Shown: positions 1-8,823 of the stretch, in pieces | Numbering within the stretch: the stretch's first letter is position 1 | Layout of the letters: every line of letters starts with the position of its first letter | From: Muriicola sp. Z0-33 | GTDB lineage: Bacteria; Bacteroidota; Bacteroidia; Flavobacteriales; Flavobacteriaceae | DNA length: 64,000 bases | Direction of reading: 5' to 3' | NCBI RefSeq assembly: GCF_026126425.1 | Contig: NZ_JAFMPW010000011.1 | Location: 62,001 to 126,000, forward strand | Translations under genes and position numbers: made by a program | The notes under the pieces: generated by a model | What the model was told of the DNA's origin: nothing | Databases searched by the model: none | What the model saw: the letters and a program-made list of their open reading frames with translations, nothing else

Positions 1-1137
1 GGTAAGACATTAACGCGAAAAGCCGTAACAGAGAATCTGAATGTTCTGGATTATGACACCTATTTCGCTACCACCAACCTTATTCTTGAGCACAATATCC
101 CGGAATTGCTACTTCTTTTAAACAATACCCTCGCCAAGGGGTTTGAAGGGCATCATTTTATTAACGGACTTGCCTCTCATTTCAGAGATCTGATGGTATG
201 CAAACACGAGAACACCGTGCCTTTGCTAGAAGTTGGTGAAACGGCCAAAAAACAATATTTAGAGCAGTCTGCTAAAACTTCTGAAGATTTTCTCCTTAAG
301 GCCATTGACATTGCCAACGATTGTGATCTGAAGTACAAGACCAGCAAAAACCAAAGATTATTGGTAGAGCTCACCTTAATGAAACTCGCCTCAATTAATT
401 TTGACGAGCAAAAAAAAAATCCTAATTCCTTAGTTGAGGGTAAAACTAGCTTAATTCCCGCCTCCTATTTTAGCCAAATACAAGATCCGGAGCAACCAAA
501 AGTTACTATCGATACAATATCGCCCTCAGTAGCCGGGGTACCTATTAGCGAGGTAGGCGAGAAAATCTCGGAAGAACAAGAGGAGCTCAAGGAACAATTG
601 CCTGTGGCTGAACCCAATGATGATGATGTTTTGGTCTCAGAACCTCCAAAAAAAATAAGTATAAAGGAAAGGACCAAAAGAGTTTCCGGCTTATCACTTT
701 CTAGTCTTAAAGCCAAAAAGGAACACGAGAAAATTAAAAAGGAAAATGAGATAGACGAAGCAGATTATCCTACGGCGCCATTTAAGGAAGAAGAAATGCA
801 GCAGTATTGGGAAGAATTTGTTAAGAAACTGGATGACCAGGGCAGAAAGATCCTGGCCTCAAACTTAAATGTAGACCTGCCTAAATTAATAGACGAAACC
901 ACCATTGGAATTGTACTTCCCAATTATACCATGAAAAAGGAAATTGAGCGAGAACAGCACGATCTGATGATGTACCTAAAGAAGAATCTCAATAATTATG
1001 CTATCACCCTCAAGGTGACGGTCAATGAAGAAACAGCCAAAAAGTTTGCCTTTACCCCGGAAGAGAAATACAACAAACTTCGGGAGAAAAACGCCACTAT
1101 AGATGTTTTGAGAAAGACATTCGACCTGGACCTATGA
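1..1137 (+). CDS. dnaX: DNA polymerase III subunit gamma/tau, 3' part
   Basis: The reading frame is open from the first base, so the window cuts the gene and only about 378 C-terminal residues are present. The protein is the clamp-loader subunit of the replicative polymerase. The N-terminal part resembles the helical collar (domain III) of gamma/tau, with a run reading FEGHHFINGLASHFRDL. A charged, low-complexity linker follows at about 500-760 bp, then a compact C-terminal domain (about 780-1130 bp) like the flavobacterial tau tail. The ATPase domain lies outside the window. The stop overlaps the convergent TMEM220-like gene by 6 bp. The identification rests on the collar and overall architecture. 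Confidence 0.88.
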   Translation, partial: GKTLTRKAVTENLNVLDYDTYFATTNLILEHNIPELLLLLNNTLAKGFEGHHFINGLASHFRDLMVCKHENTVPLLEVGETAKKQYLEQSAKTSEDFLLKAIDIANDCDLKYKTSKNQRLLVELTLMKLASINFDEQKKNPNSLVEGKTSLIPASYFSQIQDPEQPKVTIDTISPSVAGVPISEVGEKISEEQEELKEQLPVAEPNDDDVLVSEPPKKISIKERTKRVSGLSLSSLKAKKEHEKIKKENEIDEADYPTAPFKEEEMQQYWEEFVKKLDDQGRKILASNLNVDLPKLIDETTIGIVLPNYTMKKEIEREQHDLMMYLKKNLNNYAITLKVTVNEETAKKFAFTPEEKYNKLREKNATIDVLRKTFDLDL

Positions 1138-1485
1138 TTTAGATCCAAACCGTATTCTCATGGCATATACAAGCATCACCACAGAAATAATTAAGGTGCC
1201 CAGGGCTTCCCTTCCTTTTTCTATGTTTACAATATCTCCTTCACCAATAGTAACTCCTTCAAATTGCTCCGGCCAATTCCAGAAAGTTCCTATAAGGTAA
1301 AGAACACATAATAGTGCCGCCAGGTTATAATTTAATTTGCCCATAAAGAAGAGTATAGATGCCAGGGCCGCTACTCCATAAATTAGATACCATATTAAGG
1401 CATCCGGGTCATTGTATTGTACCACGGCTCCATAAATAAACATGATCGAAAAAACTAGGGAAAGAATTTTGAATAAGGTCTTCAT
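1132..1485 (-). CDS. TMEM220-family small membrane protein
   Basis: A 117-residue protein with four hydrophobic segments (about residues 4-21, 30-47, 52-68 and 95-110). The short motif VQYNDPDALIWY after the first helix is typical of the transmembrane protein 220 family, whose function is unknown. It sits in the inner membrane by prediction. It lies 19 bp downstream of eboF on the same strand, so it may be read from the ebo transcript, although it is not a known ebo member. Its 3' end overlaps dnaX by 6 bp in convergent orientation. Confidence 0.75.
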   Translation of the reverse strand: MKTLFKILSLVFSIMFIYGAVVQYNDPDALIWYLIYGVAALASILFFMGKLNYNLAALLCVLYLIGTFWNWPEQFEGVTIGEGDIVNIEKGREALGTLIISVVMLVYAMRIRFGSKS

Positions 1486-1504
1486 TGGTTCTCGGTTTTA
1501 ATTA

Positions 1505-2893
1505 TTAATCAGTGCTGTTATCGTCCAAAACATGTTCCTCTATCAGGGAACATATATCTACCGGTGAAAGAGGCGATACTGGCAGGCTGTTTTTTCTTGT
1601 TGAAATAAACACCGGGAAATCATCCGTATCTTCCGGTATTCTGCCATGAGAGCCCTTCACCAATTCTGCCTTAAGCGGAATAATGTTCATGACGGTCCTA
1701 AAACCCATCTTTTTCTTTAGCAATTTCCCTATTACCTTAGGCACTACCAACTTATCTGAGGGGTCTGTCAGCATTTCCACCGGGTCGTAACCGGGTTTTT
1801 TATGAATATCAACCATGCGAGCATAATCTGGCGCCCTGGCATCGTCTAACCAAAAGTAATACGTAAACCAGGAATCTTTATCGGCAACTACCACTAAATC
1901 TCCAGCTCTGTCGTGCTGCAAATGTTGCTGAGCAATTTCTTCCGGCCCCAATACCTGCTGAACGCCTTCAACACCCTGGAGCAATAGACGTACCTCATCT
2001 TTTAGGGATTTATCGTTCAGATAAATATGCGCCATTTGATGATCTGCAACCGCAAAAGCCCTGCTGGCACCCGCATCTAATAATTCTAGCCCCCTTTCTT
2101 CGCGGATGGCAATATATCCATGCTCTCTTAATATCCTGTTCAAATGTACGGGATGACTAACATTGGTAATTCCGTATTCGGAAAGGAGTATTATTTCACA
2201 ATCCTGCTTTTCATAGTAACTAACCAGATGTTTAACTACTTCGTCTATCTCCCTTAAATCTACGGCTATTTTATCAAAATTCAGCCCATGCCGCTGCAGG
2301 TTATAATCCAGGTGAGGTAAATATACCAAAGTTAATGTAGGCTGGTGAAGTTCATCTGTTGCGATAGTAGCGTCTGCAATCCACCGACTGGATTTTATGC
2401 TGGTCTTAGGGCCCCAGAAATGGAAGAGCGGAAAGGTACCCAGCTTTTCCTGTAACGAATCTCTTAAATTGGAAGGCTCTGAATATACATCTGGAATTTT
2501 TCTCCCATCGGCCAAATAGTTTGGCCTTGGGGTAACGCTGTAATCTGCATTAGAATACATATTGTACCACCAGAACAGGTTGGCTGCAGTAAAACCAGCA
2601 TCTTTTTGTTTCAATCTGTCCCAAATTTTCTCTGCGGTCACCAGCCGATTACTTTGCCTCCAGAACTTTACTTCACATTCGTCTTTAAAGTACCAGCCAT
2701 TCCCTACAATGCCATGTTCAGCAGGCCATTTGCCTGTAAGATAGGTGCTTTGCACAGCACAGGTCACTGCCGGTAACATGGGTTGTATAACAGTAGCCTG
2801 CCCTTTATCAAGGAACGATTTAATAAATGGGGTATGCTCGCCTATTAGTCTGTTTGTAAGCCCTACTACATTTATGACTATCGTTTTCTTCAT
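1505..2893 (-). CDS. eboF: EboF: alkaline phosphatase/phosphodiesterase-family protein
   Basis: A 462-residue protein of the alkaline phosphatase/nucleotide pyrophosphatase superfamily. The probable nucleophile Thr lies in PAVTCAVQSTYLTGKWP at about residues 41-57, followed by EHGIVGNGWYF. Metal-binding Asp and His residues are seen in YLPHLDYNLQRHG (about 197-209), LLSEYG and GSHG (about 415). It lacks a signal peptide, so it should act in the cytoplasm. It is the last gene of the six-gene ebo cluster, 4 bp after eboE. Family knowledge: this position in ebo clusters is held by a type I phosphodiesterase-like protein whose substrate is not known. Confidence 0.82.
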   Translation of the reverse strand: MKKTIVINVVGLTNRLIGEHTPFIKSFLDKGQATVIQPMLPAVTCAVQSTYLTGKWPAEHGIVGNGWYFKDECEVKFWRQSNRLVTAEKIWDRLKQKDAGFTAANLFWWYNMYSNADYSVTPRPNYLADGRKIPDVYSEPSNLRDSLQEKLGTFPLFHFWGPKTSIKSSRWIADATIATDELHQPTLTLVYLPHLDYNLQRHGLNFDKIAVDLREIDEVVKHLVSYYEKQDCEIILLSEYGITNVSHPVHLNRILREHGYIAIREERGLELLDAGASRAFAVADHQMAHIYLNDKSLKDEVRLLLQGVEGVQQVLGPEEIAQQHLQHDRAGDLVVVADKDSWFTYYFWLDDARAPDYARMVDIHKKPGYDPVEMLTDPSDKLVVPKVIGKLLKKKMGFRTVMNIIPLKAELVKGSHGRIPEDTDDFPVFISTRKNSLPVSPLSPVDICSLIEEHVLDDNSTD

Positions 2894-2897
2894 TTTT

Positions 2898-4091
2898 TTA
2901 AAGTCTTTCTTTGAGCCAGTTGATCTCCCTCACTACAGATGCAACGAGGTCTTTTTTTAAAGCGGCTGGCAAAACATCCCAGGTATAGGTTTCTATCTCA
3001 AGATGATCTGAAATTTGTTCCTCTTTAAGTACCTCAATAACCTTTAGAATGTGATCTTGAGTAGAATAAAGGGCTTCAAACTGTTCTAAAAAAATAGGAA
3101 CATGAAAATGTGCCCTCAGTTCTTTAAAGTTGGGTTTAGCCTTGAGCAAAGCAGGCAGATCATTATAAGTTCTTACCTGGTCTCCAATTTTTTCTGTAAC
3201 CTGATGCAAATAGGTAGGTTCATCAAAACGGGAAAGCGTTTCCCAAATAGCATTGTTTTGTTGTTGGTCTGACAAGATCTTCAAAGCTGCACTCACCTGT
3301 ATTTTTCCTATACCAATGCCCTTACCTGCCAGCTTCTTAAACGTCGCCATTGGTTCCTCATAGGCAAGGGAAAAATGGCAGATATCATAACATAAGGTTA
3401 TATACCTGAGAATATATTTCCGGGATTCTTCTTGATCCCAGGCATGCTTAGACTTCAATTGGGTAGTGGCGATGGGTATGAGATAATCTTCAAAAAAACG
3501 GATCACCTCATCGCTGTTCTCCAATAAGCCATCGGGCTCTGGCTCTATATCTAAATGTAAATACTTCCCTGTTTGTTCTTCAATTTGATAAAGATGGGAG
3601 ATAATTTCCGTAAAGTGTTTGGCTCCGGTTTCAAAAGCCGAATTAATATCTTCCTCGGAAGTATGCCAGTGCCTGTAAGTAATTGGTGAGGTAGAGATGC
3701 CGCCTGAAATACCTGCGGGCAGCAAAATAGCCAATTGTTGAAACAGCCTTTTTGTATAGCTTAGCCGCTTCGGGGTGGTCCAGTCTGGCGCGTGTACTTT
3801 ATCTTTTACCCGCTCATCATGAAAGTTGCCATAAGGAAAACCGTTCATAGTAAAGACATAGACGTCTTCAGTATCGAGCCACTTTTTAAACTGCGAAAGA
3901 TGGTCCTTTTCATTGAGCTGTTCACTTGCTTTATTCGAGAGCCGAAGGCCCAAACCAAAAGGAATATTTGGAGCCACCTGCTTTTTTATTTCAGGAACGT
4001 ATTTTTTTATATGTTTAAAGGTATTGTCCCAATCCTGACCCGGATGTATATTGGTGCAATAGGTAACGTGATGTTTGCCCTTTATCAGCAT
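2898..4091 (-). CDS. eboE: EboE: TIM-barrel metabolite traffic protein
   Basis: A 397-residue protein of the xylose isomerase-like TIM-barrel type. Conserved stretches are HVTYCTNIHPGQDW near the N terminus, HLDIEPEPDGLLEN at about 180 and CYDICHFSLAYEEP at about 235, which supply acidic and His residues suited to a metal site. These are hallmarks of EboE proteins. It starts 3 bp after eboD and is followed 4 bp later by eboF, so it is surely co-transcribed. Its substrate is unknown. Family knowledge links the cluster to handling of an exported metabolite, for example the scytonemin monomer in cyanobacteria. Confidence 0.85.
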   Translation of the reverse strand: MLIKGKHHVTYCTNIHPGQDWDNTFKHIKKYVPEIKKQVAPNIPFGLGLRLSNKASEQLNEKDHLSQFKKWLDTEDVYVFTMNGFPYGNFHDERVKDKVHAPDWTTPKRLSYTKRLFQQLAILLPAGISGGISTSPITYRHWHTSEEDINSAFETGAKHFTEIISHLYQIEEQTGKYLHLDIEPEPDGLLENSDEVIRFFEDYLIPIATTQLKSKHAWDQEESRKYILRYITLCYDICHFSLAYEEPMATFKKLAGKGIGIGKIQVSAALKILSDQQQNNAIWETLSRFDEPTYLHQVTEKIGDQVRTYNDLPALLKAKPNFKELRAHFHVPIFLEQFEALYSTQDHILKVIEVLKEEQISDHLEIETYTWDVLPAALKKDLVASVVREINWLKERL

Positions 4092-4094
4092 CGG

Positions 4095-5264
4095 CTAAGC
4101 CACATTTAGTTTAGATCTGTTGTTGAGGTGGGTAATTGCCTCTTTCATCACCTCCATATCAATTTGGTGTACATCGTATTTTTTGCCTATTCCATTGATA
4201 AGGGTAATGGTAAGTTCCCCGCCAAGGTGCTCCCTGAATTCCTGTATGCCATTTAAGAGCTCATTAATCTCGGAATCTGTTTTTACCGGAATCTGGAGAT
4301 CAAAACCAATCTGCTGCATCACCGTGATGATTTGATCCAGTACCTGAGCCGGGATAAGCCCTGTAAGATGGGCGTAAGTAACATCTAAGGCCATACCCTT
4401 GGCAACGGCTTCGCCATGCCTGATTTTATAATTAGACATATGTTCTAATTTGTGGGCTGCCCAATGTCCAAAATCAAGCGGCCTGGAGGATCCGTTTTCG
4501 AAGGGATCTCCTCCACCGGCAATATGTTGCATATGCATTTCGGCACAGCGGTAAATGGTATACTGCATGGGCTCCATTTCCCTCTCCCTAAGTTCTCTGG
4601 TGTGTTTACGTACATAATCAAAGAAGGAAGCGTCTTTAATCAGCGCCACTTTTATGGCCTCCGCGATTCCTGCAATCCAATCGCGCTGCTGCAAAGTGGT
4701 CAGGAAATTGTTGTCATTTATTATGGCATAAGGGGGCGCAAATGTGCCAATAAAGTTTTTCTTGCCAAATATATTTATGCTGTTCTTTACCCCTACTGCA
4801 GAGTCGTTTTGCGACAGTACTGTTGTGGGTATTCTGATGAGTTTAACCCCTCTATGGGCAATTGCAGCGGCATAACCCGCCATATCAATAACAGCCCCAC
4901 CACCTATCACAACAACAAAAGAATGCCTGCAAATACCATTTTCGTTGACCCCTTTGAGCACTTTATTAAGGCTCTTTTCAGAATTTTTGGTCTGCTCTCC
5001 ACCCTTCACAATGATACTCTGGGTAAGTTGAATGGTCTTTTTATGGGTATTGCAATAGCGATCTATTTTTGCGAGAAGATCTTTGTGCTTTTTTACCACT
5101 CCGTCATCAACAATAAACAGTACTTTACTTGTTGAGTTGGGCTTATAGGTGGCCATGATATCTCTGAACAGCGTATTTTCAGTATCAAACAGTCCATTTG
5201 TAAAATACAATTTATAGGCATAGGCCACTGAAAAAGACTGTTGTATAGGTTTTAATTCCATCAT
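4095..5264 (-). CDS. eboD: EboD: sugar phosphate cyclase (3-dehydroquinate synthase-like)
   Basis: A 389-residue member of the dehydroquinate synthase/sugar phosphate cyclase superfamily. The NAD-binding loop VVIGGGAVIDMAGYAA, the PTTVLSQNDSAVG segment and the metal-site region DFGHWAAHKLEHMS are all present. The last differs from the HTFGHALE of true AroB, which argues against a shikimate role. ATG at 5264 is preferred to the upstream TTG at 5285 because it leaves a normal 7-bp gap after eboC instead of an overlap. The substrate is unknown. Related cyclases use sedoheptulose 7-phosphate, but nothing here decides that. Confidence 0.85.
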   Translation of the reverse strand: MMELKPIQQSFSVAYAYKLYFTNGLFDTENTLFRDIMATYKPNSTSKVLFIVDDGVVKKHKDLLAKIDRYCNTHKKTIQLTQSIIVKGGEQTKNSEKSLNKVLKGVNENGICRHSFVVVIGGGAVIDMAGYAAAIAHRGVKLIRIPTTVLSQNDSAVGVKNSINIFGKKNFIGTFAPPYAIINDNNFLTTLQQRDWIAGIAEAIKVALIKDASFFDYVRKHTRELREREMEPMQYTIYRCAEMHMQHIAGGGDPFENGSSRPLDFGHWAAHKLEHMSNYKIRHGEAVAKGMALDVTYAHLTGLIPAQVLDQIITVMQQIGFDLQIPVKTDSEINELLNGIQEFREHLGGELTITLINGIGKKYDVHQIDMEVMKEAITHLNNRSKLNVA

Positions 5265-5271
5265 AAATCTA

Positions 5272-6174
5272 TTATGTAACGGCAAATATTCGTGATAACC
5301 AAACAGACAAGGGCAGTAATAATATTACCAATAATCCGTACCACCAGCCACTAAAAGCTACAGCCAGGGAAGCATCCATTATTATCAATGATAAAATCCC
5401 GGCAACCACTGCCTTTTTGATATTTTCCGGAGAATTTACCGTATAAGCTTTGGTTAAAGGCCTGAATATCACTACGCTAAAGAACAACAAATAGAGGATA
5501 CCCGTATAATTATTCGCTGAGCTGAGCAGTACAATGGTCAAAATGGAAATTATTACACAGATATAAAGTATTGCAGCCAGTACAATATGCCGTTTATTAG
5601 ACCCGTGTACTTCCCCCCTGCTGATCATTGTAATTGCAAAGATATACACCAGCGGTATAATGGCATACCAAAACCAGTTTATTTCTCCGAGCACAGACAT
5701 CCCCAATACCAGATTGAGTCCTCTGCAAATACCCATATTTAAAGGACCTAAAAAACCAAATTTCTTGGAAAATGAATCATAAAGCAAAATACTAACCGCT
5801 AAAATACACGCAATTATCCCACTGGCATTGCTGCTTAAAAACCCCATAATAACCCCTGCCAATAGAAGCAATCCTCCAAAAGTAGCGGCCGATCTTATTG
5901 AGATGATCCCTGATGGAATAGGGCGTTCCGGCCTTTCTGTTTTATCCAATTCGGCGTCGAAAACATCATTTAAAGTGACTCCCCCCGCATATAAGAACAC
6001 AGAAGCCAAAACCAGGAAAAGTAAATTATAGGTGTCGGTTACGGCAATAGGCAAGGACTGGATGGCTGCGGGGATAATCCCTGCAATGGAAGCTCCGGCC
6101 AGTATATCTGCTGCTGCAGTAGGTAAATTGGCAGGTCTTGTTAATCTGGCTAAGGCTAAAATAACAGGATGCAT
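5272..6174 (-). CDS. eboC: EboC: UbiA-family prenyltransferase
   Basis: A 300-residue polytopic membrane protein with about eight or nine hydrophobic helices. The first aspartate-rich motif of UbiA prenyltransferases, NDVFDAELDKTERPERP, lies at about residues 69-85. A second acidic motif is less clear: the region around YDSFSKKFGFLGPLNMG has one Asp. The family transfers polyprenyl groups to acceptors in the membrane. The acceptor here is unknown. The gene starts 1 bp after eboB and ends 7 bp before eboD. A membrane enzyme inside the cluster suggests a membrane-bound or lipid-linked intermediate. Confidence 0.85.
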   Translation of the reverse strand: MHPVILALARLTRPANLPTAAADILAGASIAGIIPAAIQSLPIAVTDTYNLLFLVLASVFLYAGGVTLNDVFDAELDKTERPERPIPSGIISIRSAATFGGLLLLAGVIMGFLSSNASGIIACILAVSILLYDSFSKKFGFLGPLNMGICRGLNLVLGMSVLGEINWFWYAIIPLVYIFAITMISRGEVHGSNKRHIVLAAILYICVIISILTIVLLSSANNYTGILYLLFFSVVIFRPLTKAYTVNSPENIKKAVVAGILSLIIMDASLAVAFSGWWYGLLVILLLPLSVWLSRIFAVT

Positions 6175-6175
6175 C

Positions 6176-7084
6176 CTAAGCTATTTTATCGTCATCTACC
6201 CTGGGCTCCTGCCCTCTTAGCACACTATTATCATTAAATAATTGGGTCTGGTTAATGCCTTGTGGTTTTAGCCAGTGTTCTTCGCGCATCTTCCCATTTT
6301 TTCCAAAGGCCTGTAAGGCGTTAGAATAGCAGGTTTTAATGACATCTTCTCTGGCTATCCCTCTTTTTATCATTAAAGAAGCTGTTTTAGGAACCGCAAG
6401 AGGGTCGCTTACACCCCAGTCTGCCGAACTATCTACAATGATGTTATTACTGCCAAACCTACGAACCACTTCTACCATTCTTTCATTTCCCATTTTGGTC
6501 TTGGGATAGATGGTAAAGGCAGCAATAAATCCTCTGTCTAATACCTCCTGTACTGTTTCTTCATTGTTGTGATCTATTATGACGTTAGCCGGGTCTAAGC
6601 CATGCTCAATACAGACTTCCATGCTTTTAATAGTTCCTGCTTTTTTATCCCTGTGCGGGGTATGTACCTGCACCGTCATATCCAATTCTTTTGCCAATTC
6701 TAATTGCGCCCGGAAATATTTGTCTTCAGCCGGGGTTTGGTCGTCGTAACCTATTTCACCAACGGCCACTACATTTTCCTTATGCAGATAAAGTGGTAAC
6801 AATTCCATTACCTCTTCTGCCAAAGCCTCGTTATTGGCCTCCTTGGAGTTGAGCCCAATAGTACAGTAGTGTTTAATACCAAACTGACTGGCCCTGAAGG
6901 GTTCCCAACCCACCAGACTACTAAAGTAATCCTGGAAAGAACCTACCTGAGTCCGGGGTTGTCCCAGCCAGAACGATGGCTCTATCACCGCTACCACTCC
7001 GGCAGCAGCCATGGCTTCATAATCGTCTGTGGTACGTGAAGTCATGTGAACATGAGGATCTATATAAATTAAATTGTCGTTCAT
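6176..7084 (-). CDS. eboB: EboB: TatD-family metal hydrolase
   Basis: A 302-residue TatD-like amidohydrolase. The metal-binding HxH sits in YIDPHVHMTSRTTDDY (residues 7-22). VAVGEIGYDD supplies the Glu, HTPHRDKK and IIDHNNEE give further His ligands, and VDSSADWG supplies the C-terminal Asp. The strand order fits a TIM barrel. The start ATG overlaps the eboA stop by 4 bp (ATGA), which indicates translational coupling. Generic TatD proteins are nucleases or hydrolases. The ebo version has no assigned substrate. Confidence 0.85.
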   Translation of the reverse strand: MNDNLIYIDPHVHMTSRTTDDYEAMAAAGVVAVIEPSFWLGQPRTQVGSFQDYFSSLVGWEPFRASQFGIKHYCTIGLNSKEANNEALAEEVMELLPLYLHKENVVAVGEIGYDDQTPAEDKYFRAQLELAKELDMTVQVHTPHRDKKAGTIKSMEVCIEHGLDPANVIIDHNNEETVQEVLDRGFIAAFTIYPKTKMGNERMVEVVRRFGSNNIIVDSSADWGVSDPLAVPKTASLMIKRGIAREDVIKTCYSNALQAFGKNGKMREEHWLKPQGINQTQLFNDNSVLRGQEPRVDDDKIA

Positions 7085-7947
7085 AAATTAGTGCTTTTTA
7101 AATTTTTCCAGCTTATACTATCAGCTTTAACTTTTTCCTTTAGTTCGGGATATTTATCTAATAATGCCCTGGCGGAGGGTTGCTCAGAATAAAAACAGCA
7201 AAGAGCAGCAACAGCTGCCTCCTGGGGATGACTACTTTCTAATAAACGTTGCATATCCTCTAGTAGTACCCCTTCGATAAAATTACTCACCGGTCTCCAA
7301 AAGAGCGGGTCTATATCCCTGGATGCGGCCCACCTTTCATGAGCATAATCCGATATTATCCTTGTCAGGTCTTTGTTGGCCCTTTTTTCCACATCCATAA
7401 TCTCATTCAGATTTCGCTGCATAAAGGCCGCCTTTAAATACATCTGATTCCATTGCTGGTCATTAAAGTATTTGGTCGGATATGGGTTATTAAGAGCAAT
7501 GGCATCGAAAACTGTGGCTATGTTAGTACGCAAGGCTTCAACCGCCACATTCTTATACTCCTCTGCATGGGGTAGCAGTATTAGAAATTTTAAGAAGGTT
7601 TCCAGCTCTCCCGTGTCTGCCAACTGAATCAGCCTGGCTACTTTTGGAAGGAAATAATCCGCATCTTCCTCCAAAACCTTTACCAGGAGGTAAATCCTGC
7701 TTATTTGCAACAAGTTTGCCTGTTGTGCAGCCATATAACTACTGAGCTGCTCTTCCTGGTTGGGAAAATTAACTTCTTTTGCTGTACTTACCTTTCCGGA
7801 AAGCAAGCTATAAGACAAATAAAGATCTTTGGCAGATTTGGCGGAAATAATCTTATTCAATTTTTCCGCAATCCATTCTATTTCCTCAGCAGATGCATTA
7901 TGTTTAATAATTGCTTCTAATGTATCTCCCGTATTTTTTAATTGCAT
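7081..7947 (-). CDS. eboA: EboA-domain protein
   Basis: A 288-residue, mostly alpha-helical protein with no catalytic motif that I can see. It belongs by position and composition to the EboA family: helical repeats in the N-terminal half, then a conserved central part reading NPYPTKYFNDQQWNQMYLKA at about residues 152-171, and a region with ARASRDIDPLFWRP-like order (seen here as WAASRDIDPLFWRPV). It is the first gene of the cluster. A candidate promoter lies about 105 bp upstream, on the reverse strand at 8060-8053. The role is unknown. A scaffold or HEAT-like adaptor is a guess. Confidence 0.78.
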   Translation of the reverse strand: MQLKNTGDTLEAIIKHNASAEEIEWIAEKLNKIISAKSAKDLYLSYSLLSGKVSTAKEVNFPNQEEQLSSYMAAQQANLLQISRIYLLVKVLEEDADYFLPKVARLIQLADTGELETFLKFLILLPHAEEYKNVAVEALRTNIATVFDAIALNNPYPTKYFNDQQWNQMYLKAAFMQRNLNEIMDVEKRANKDLTRIISDYAHERWAASRDIDPLFWRPVSNFIEGVLLEDMQRLLESSHPQEAAVAALCCFYSEQPSARALLDKYPELKEKVKADSISWKNLKSTNL

Positions 7948-8052
7948 ATTACAGCTTTGATTCTAGGGTATATAAAGGACAAAATTCCTTGTTTGTAAAT
8001 TAAAAAAGAGCTTTGCCCCTGGTCTTAGATGGTCTGTACTGGTCAGGGCCAT

Positions 8053-8060
8053 CAAATATA
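8053..8060 (-). promoter_or_regulatory. Candidate -7 element of the ebo operon promoter
   Basis: Read on the minus strand this is TATATTTG, a match to the Bacteroidota -7 consensus TAnnTTTG. A TTG lies 22 bp further upstream (8085-8083), slightly more than the usual 19-21 bp. Transcription would begin near 8046 and give a leader of about 100 nt before eboA. Confidence 0.4.
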
Positions 8061-8158
8061 TTAAGATAACAGCAAACTACATCAATTATTATCCTCAATA
8101 TAGCTTCTCTTGATGGGGTAGAATAAATTCATCTTCTTAATTTTGTAAAAAACAGAAG

Positions 8159-8740
8159 ATGTTAGGCTTAAAGTTACCAACAGACCCACGTTGGGTGAAT
8201 ATCGCAGAAAAGAATATTGACGAAATCCTTACAGACCATGCCTATTGTGAGCAGAAGGCCGCCAGTACGGCAATTTCATTAATTGTCTCCTTCCCCGAAT
8301 ACCCGGAACTTATCCAGGAGATGATTGCCTTATCCAGAGAAGAAATGGGGCATTTTAAAATGGTACATGATCTTATCCTTGCCCGGGGTAAAACCTTGGG
8401 TAGAGATAGAAAAGATGAATATGTTCTGGCTCTGCTTAAATTCTTTCCCAAGGGAGGCAGCAGAACTACCCAATTGGTTCACCGTCTTTTGTATGCCGCG
8501 TTAATTGAAGCCAGAAGTTGTGAGCGGTTCAGGTTACTCTCTGAAGAATTAAAAGACAAAAAACTGGCGGCTTTTTACCACAAGCTTATGGTAAGCGAAG
8601 CCAGCCATTATACCATGTTCTTAAAATTTGCCCGAAAGTATGGCGACCGGAAAACCGTCGACAAAAAATGGCAGGAACTGCTAGATTATGAGGCCGGGAT
8701 TATGGCCGAACTGGGTAAAAAGGAAAGCATACACGGTTAA
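8159..8740 (+). CDS. miaE: tRNA-(ms2io6A)-hydroxylase-like protein
   Basis: A 193-residue ferritin-like non-haem di-iron protein. The first iron ligand pair is in DHAYCEQKAASTA and EEMGHFKMV (about residues 26-38 and 61-69), the second in IEARSCERF and SEASHYTMF (about 115-123 and 142-150), giving the E...ExxH...E...ExxH pattern. The family hydroxylates the isopentenyl side chain of 2-methylthio-N6-isopentenyl adenosine at tRNA position 37. It is divergent from the ebo cluster. A -7-like TAATTTTG lies at 8138-8145, only a few bases before the start, so the leader would be very short. Confidence 0.85.
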   Translation: MLGLKLPTDPRWVNIAEKNIDEILTDHAYCEQKAASTAISLIVSFPEYPELIQEMIALSREEMGHFKMVHDLILARGKTLGRDRKDEYVLALLKFFPKGGSRTTQLVHRLLYAALIEARSCERFRLLSEELKDKKLAAFYHKLMVSEASHYTMFLKFARKYGDRKTVDKKWQELLDYEAGIMAELGKKESIHG

Positions 8741-8742
8741 TT

Positions 8743-8812
8743 CAATTAGCAATTAGCAATTAGCAATTAGCAATTAGCAATTAGCAATTAGCAATTAGCA
8801 ATTAGCAATTAG
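8743..8812. repeat. Ten perfect tandem copies of a 7-bp unit
   Basis: The unit CAATTAG is repeated ten times without a mismatch, starting 3 bp after the miaE stop and ending 11 bp before the ppk1 stop. It fills nearly the whole gap between two convergent genes. The unit is not a multiple of three but lies outside coding sequence, so length changes would not break either gene. Such arrays vary in copy number by slipped-strand mispairing. Confidence 0.95.
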
Positions 8813-8823
8813 CAAAATTAAAA

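Noticed and set aside
4452-5135. Plus-strand frame of 227 codons
   Set aside because: Antisense to eboD, no domain and no plausible start.
4095-5264. EboD as the shikimate enzyme AroB
   Set aside because: The metal-site motif is DFGHWAAHKLE instead of HTFGHALE, and the gene sits in an ebo cluster.
8743-8812. Short repeats as a CRISPR array
   Set aside because: The 7-bp units are contiguous without spacers and no cas gene is near.
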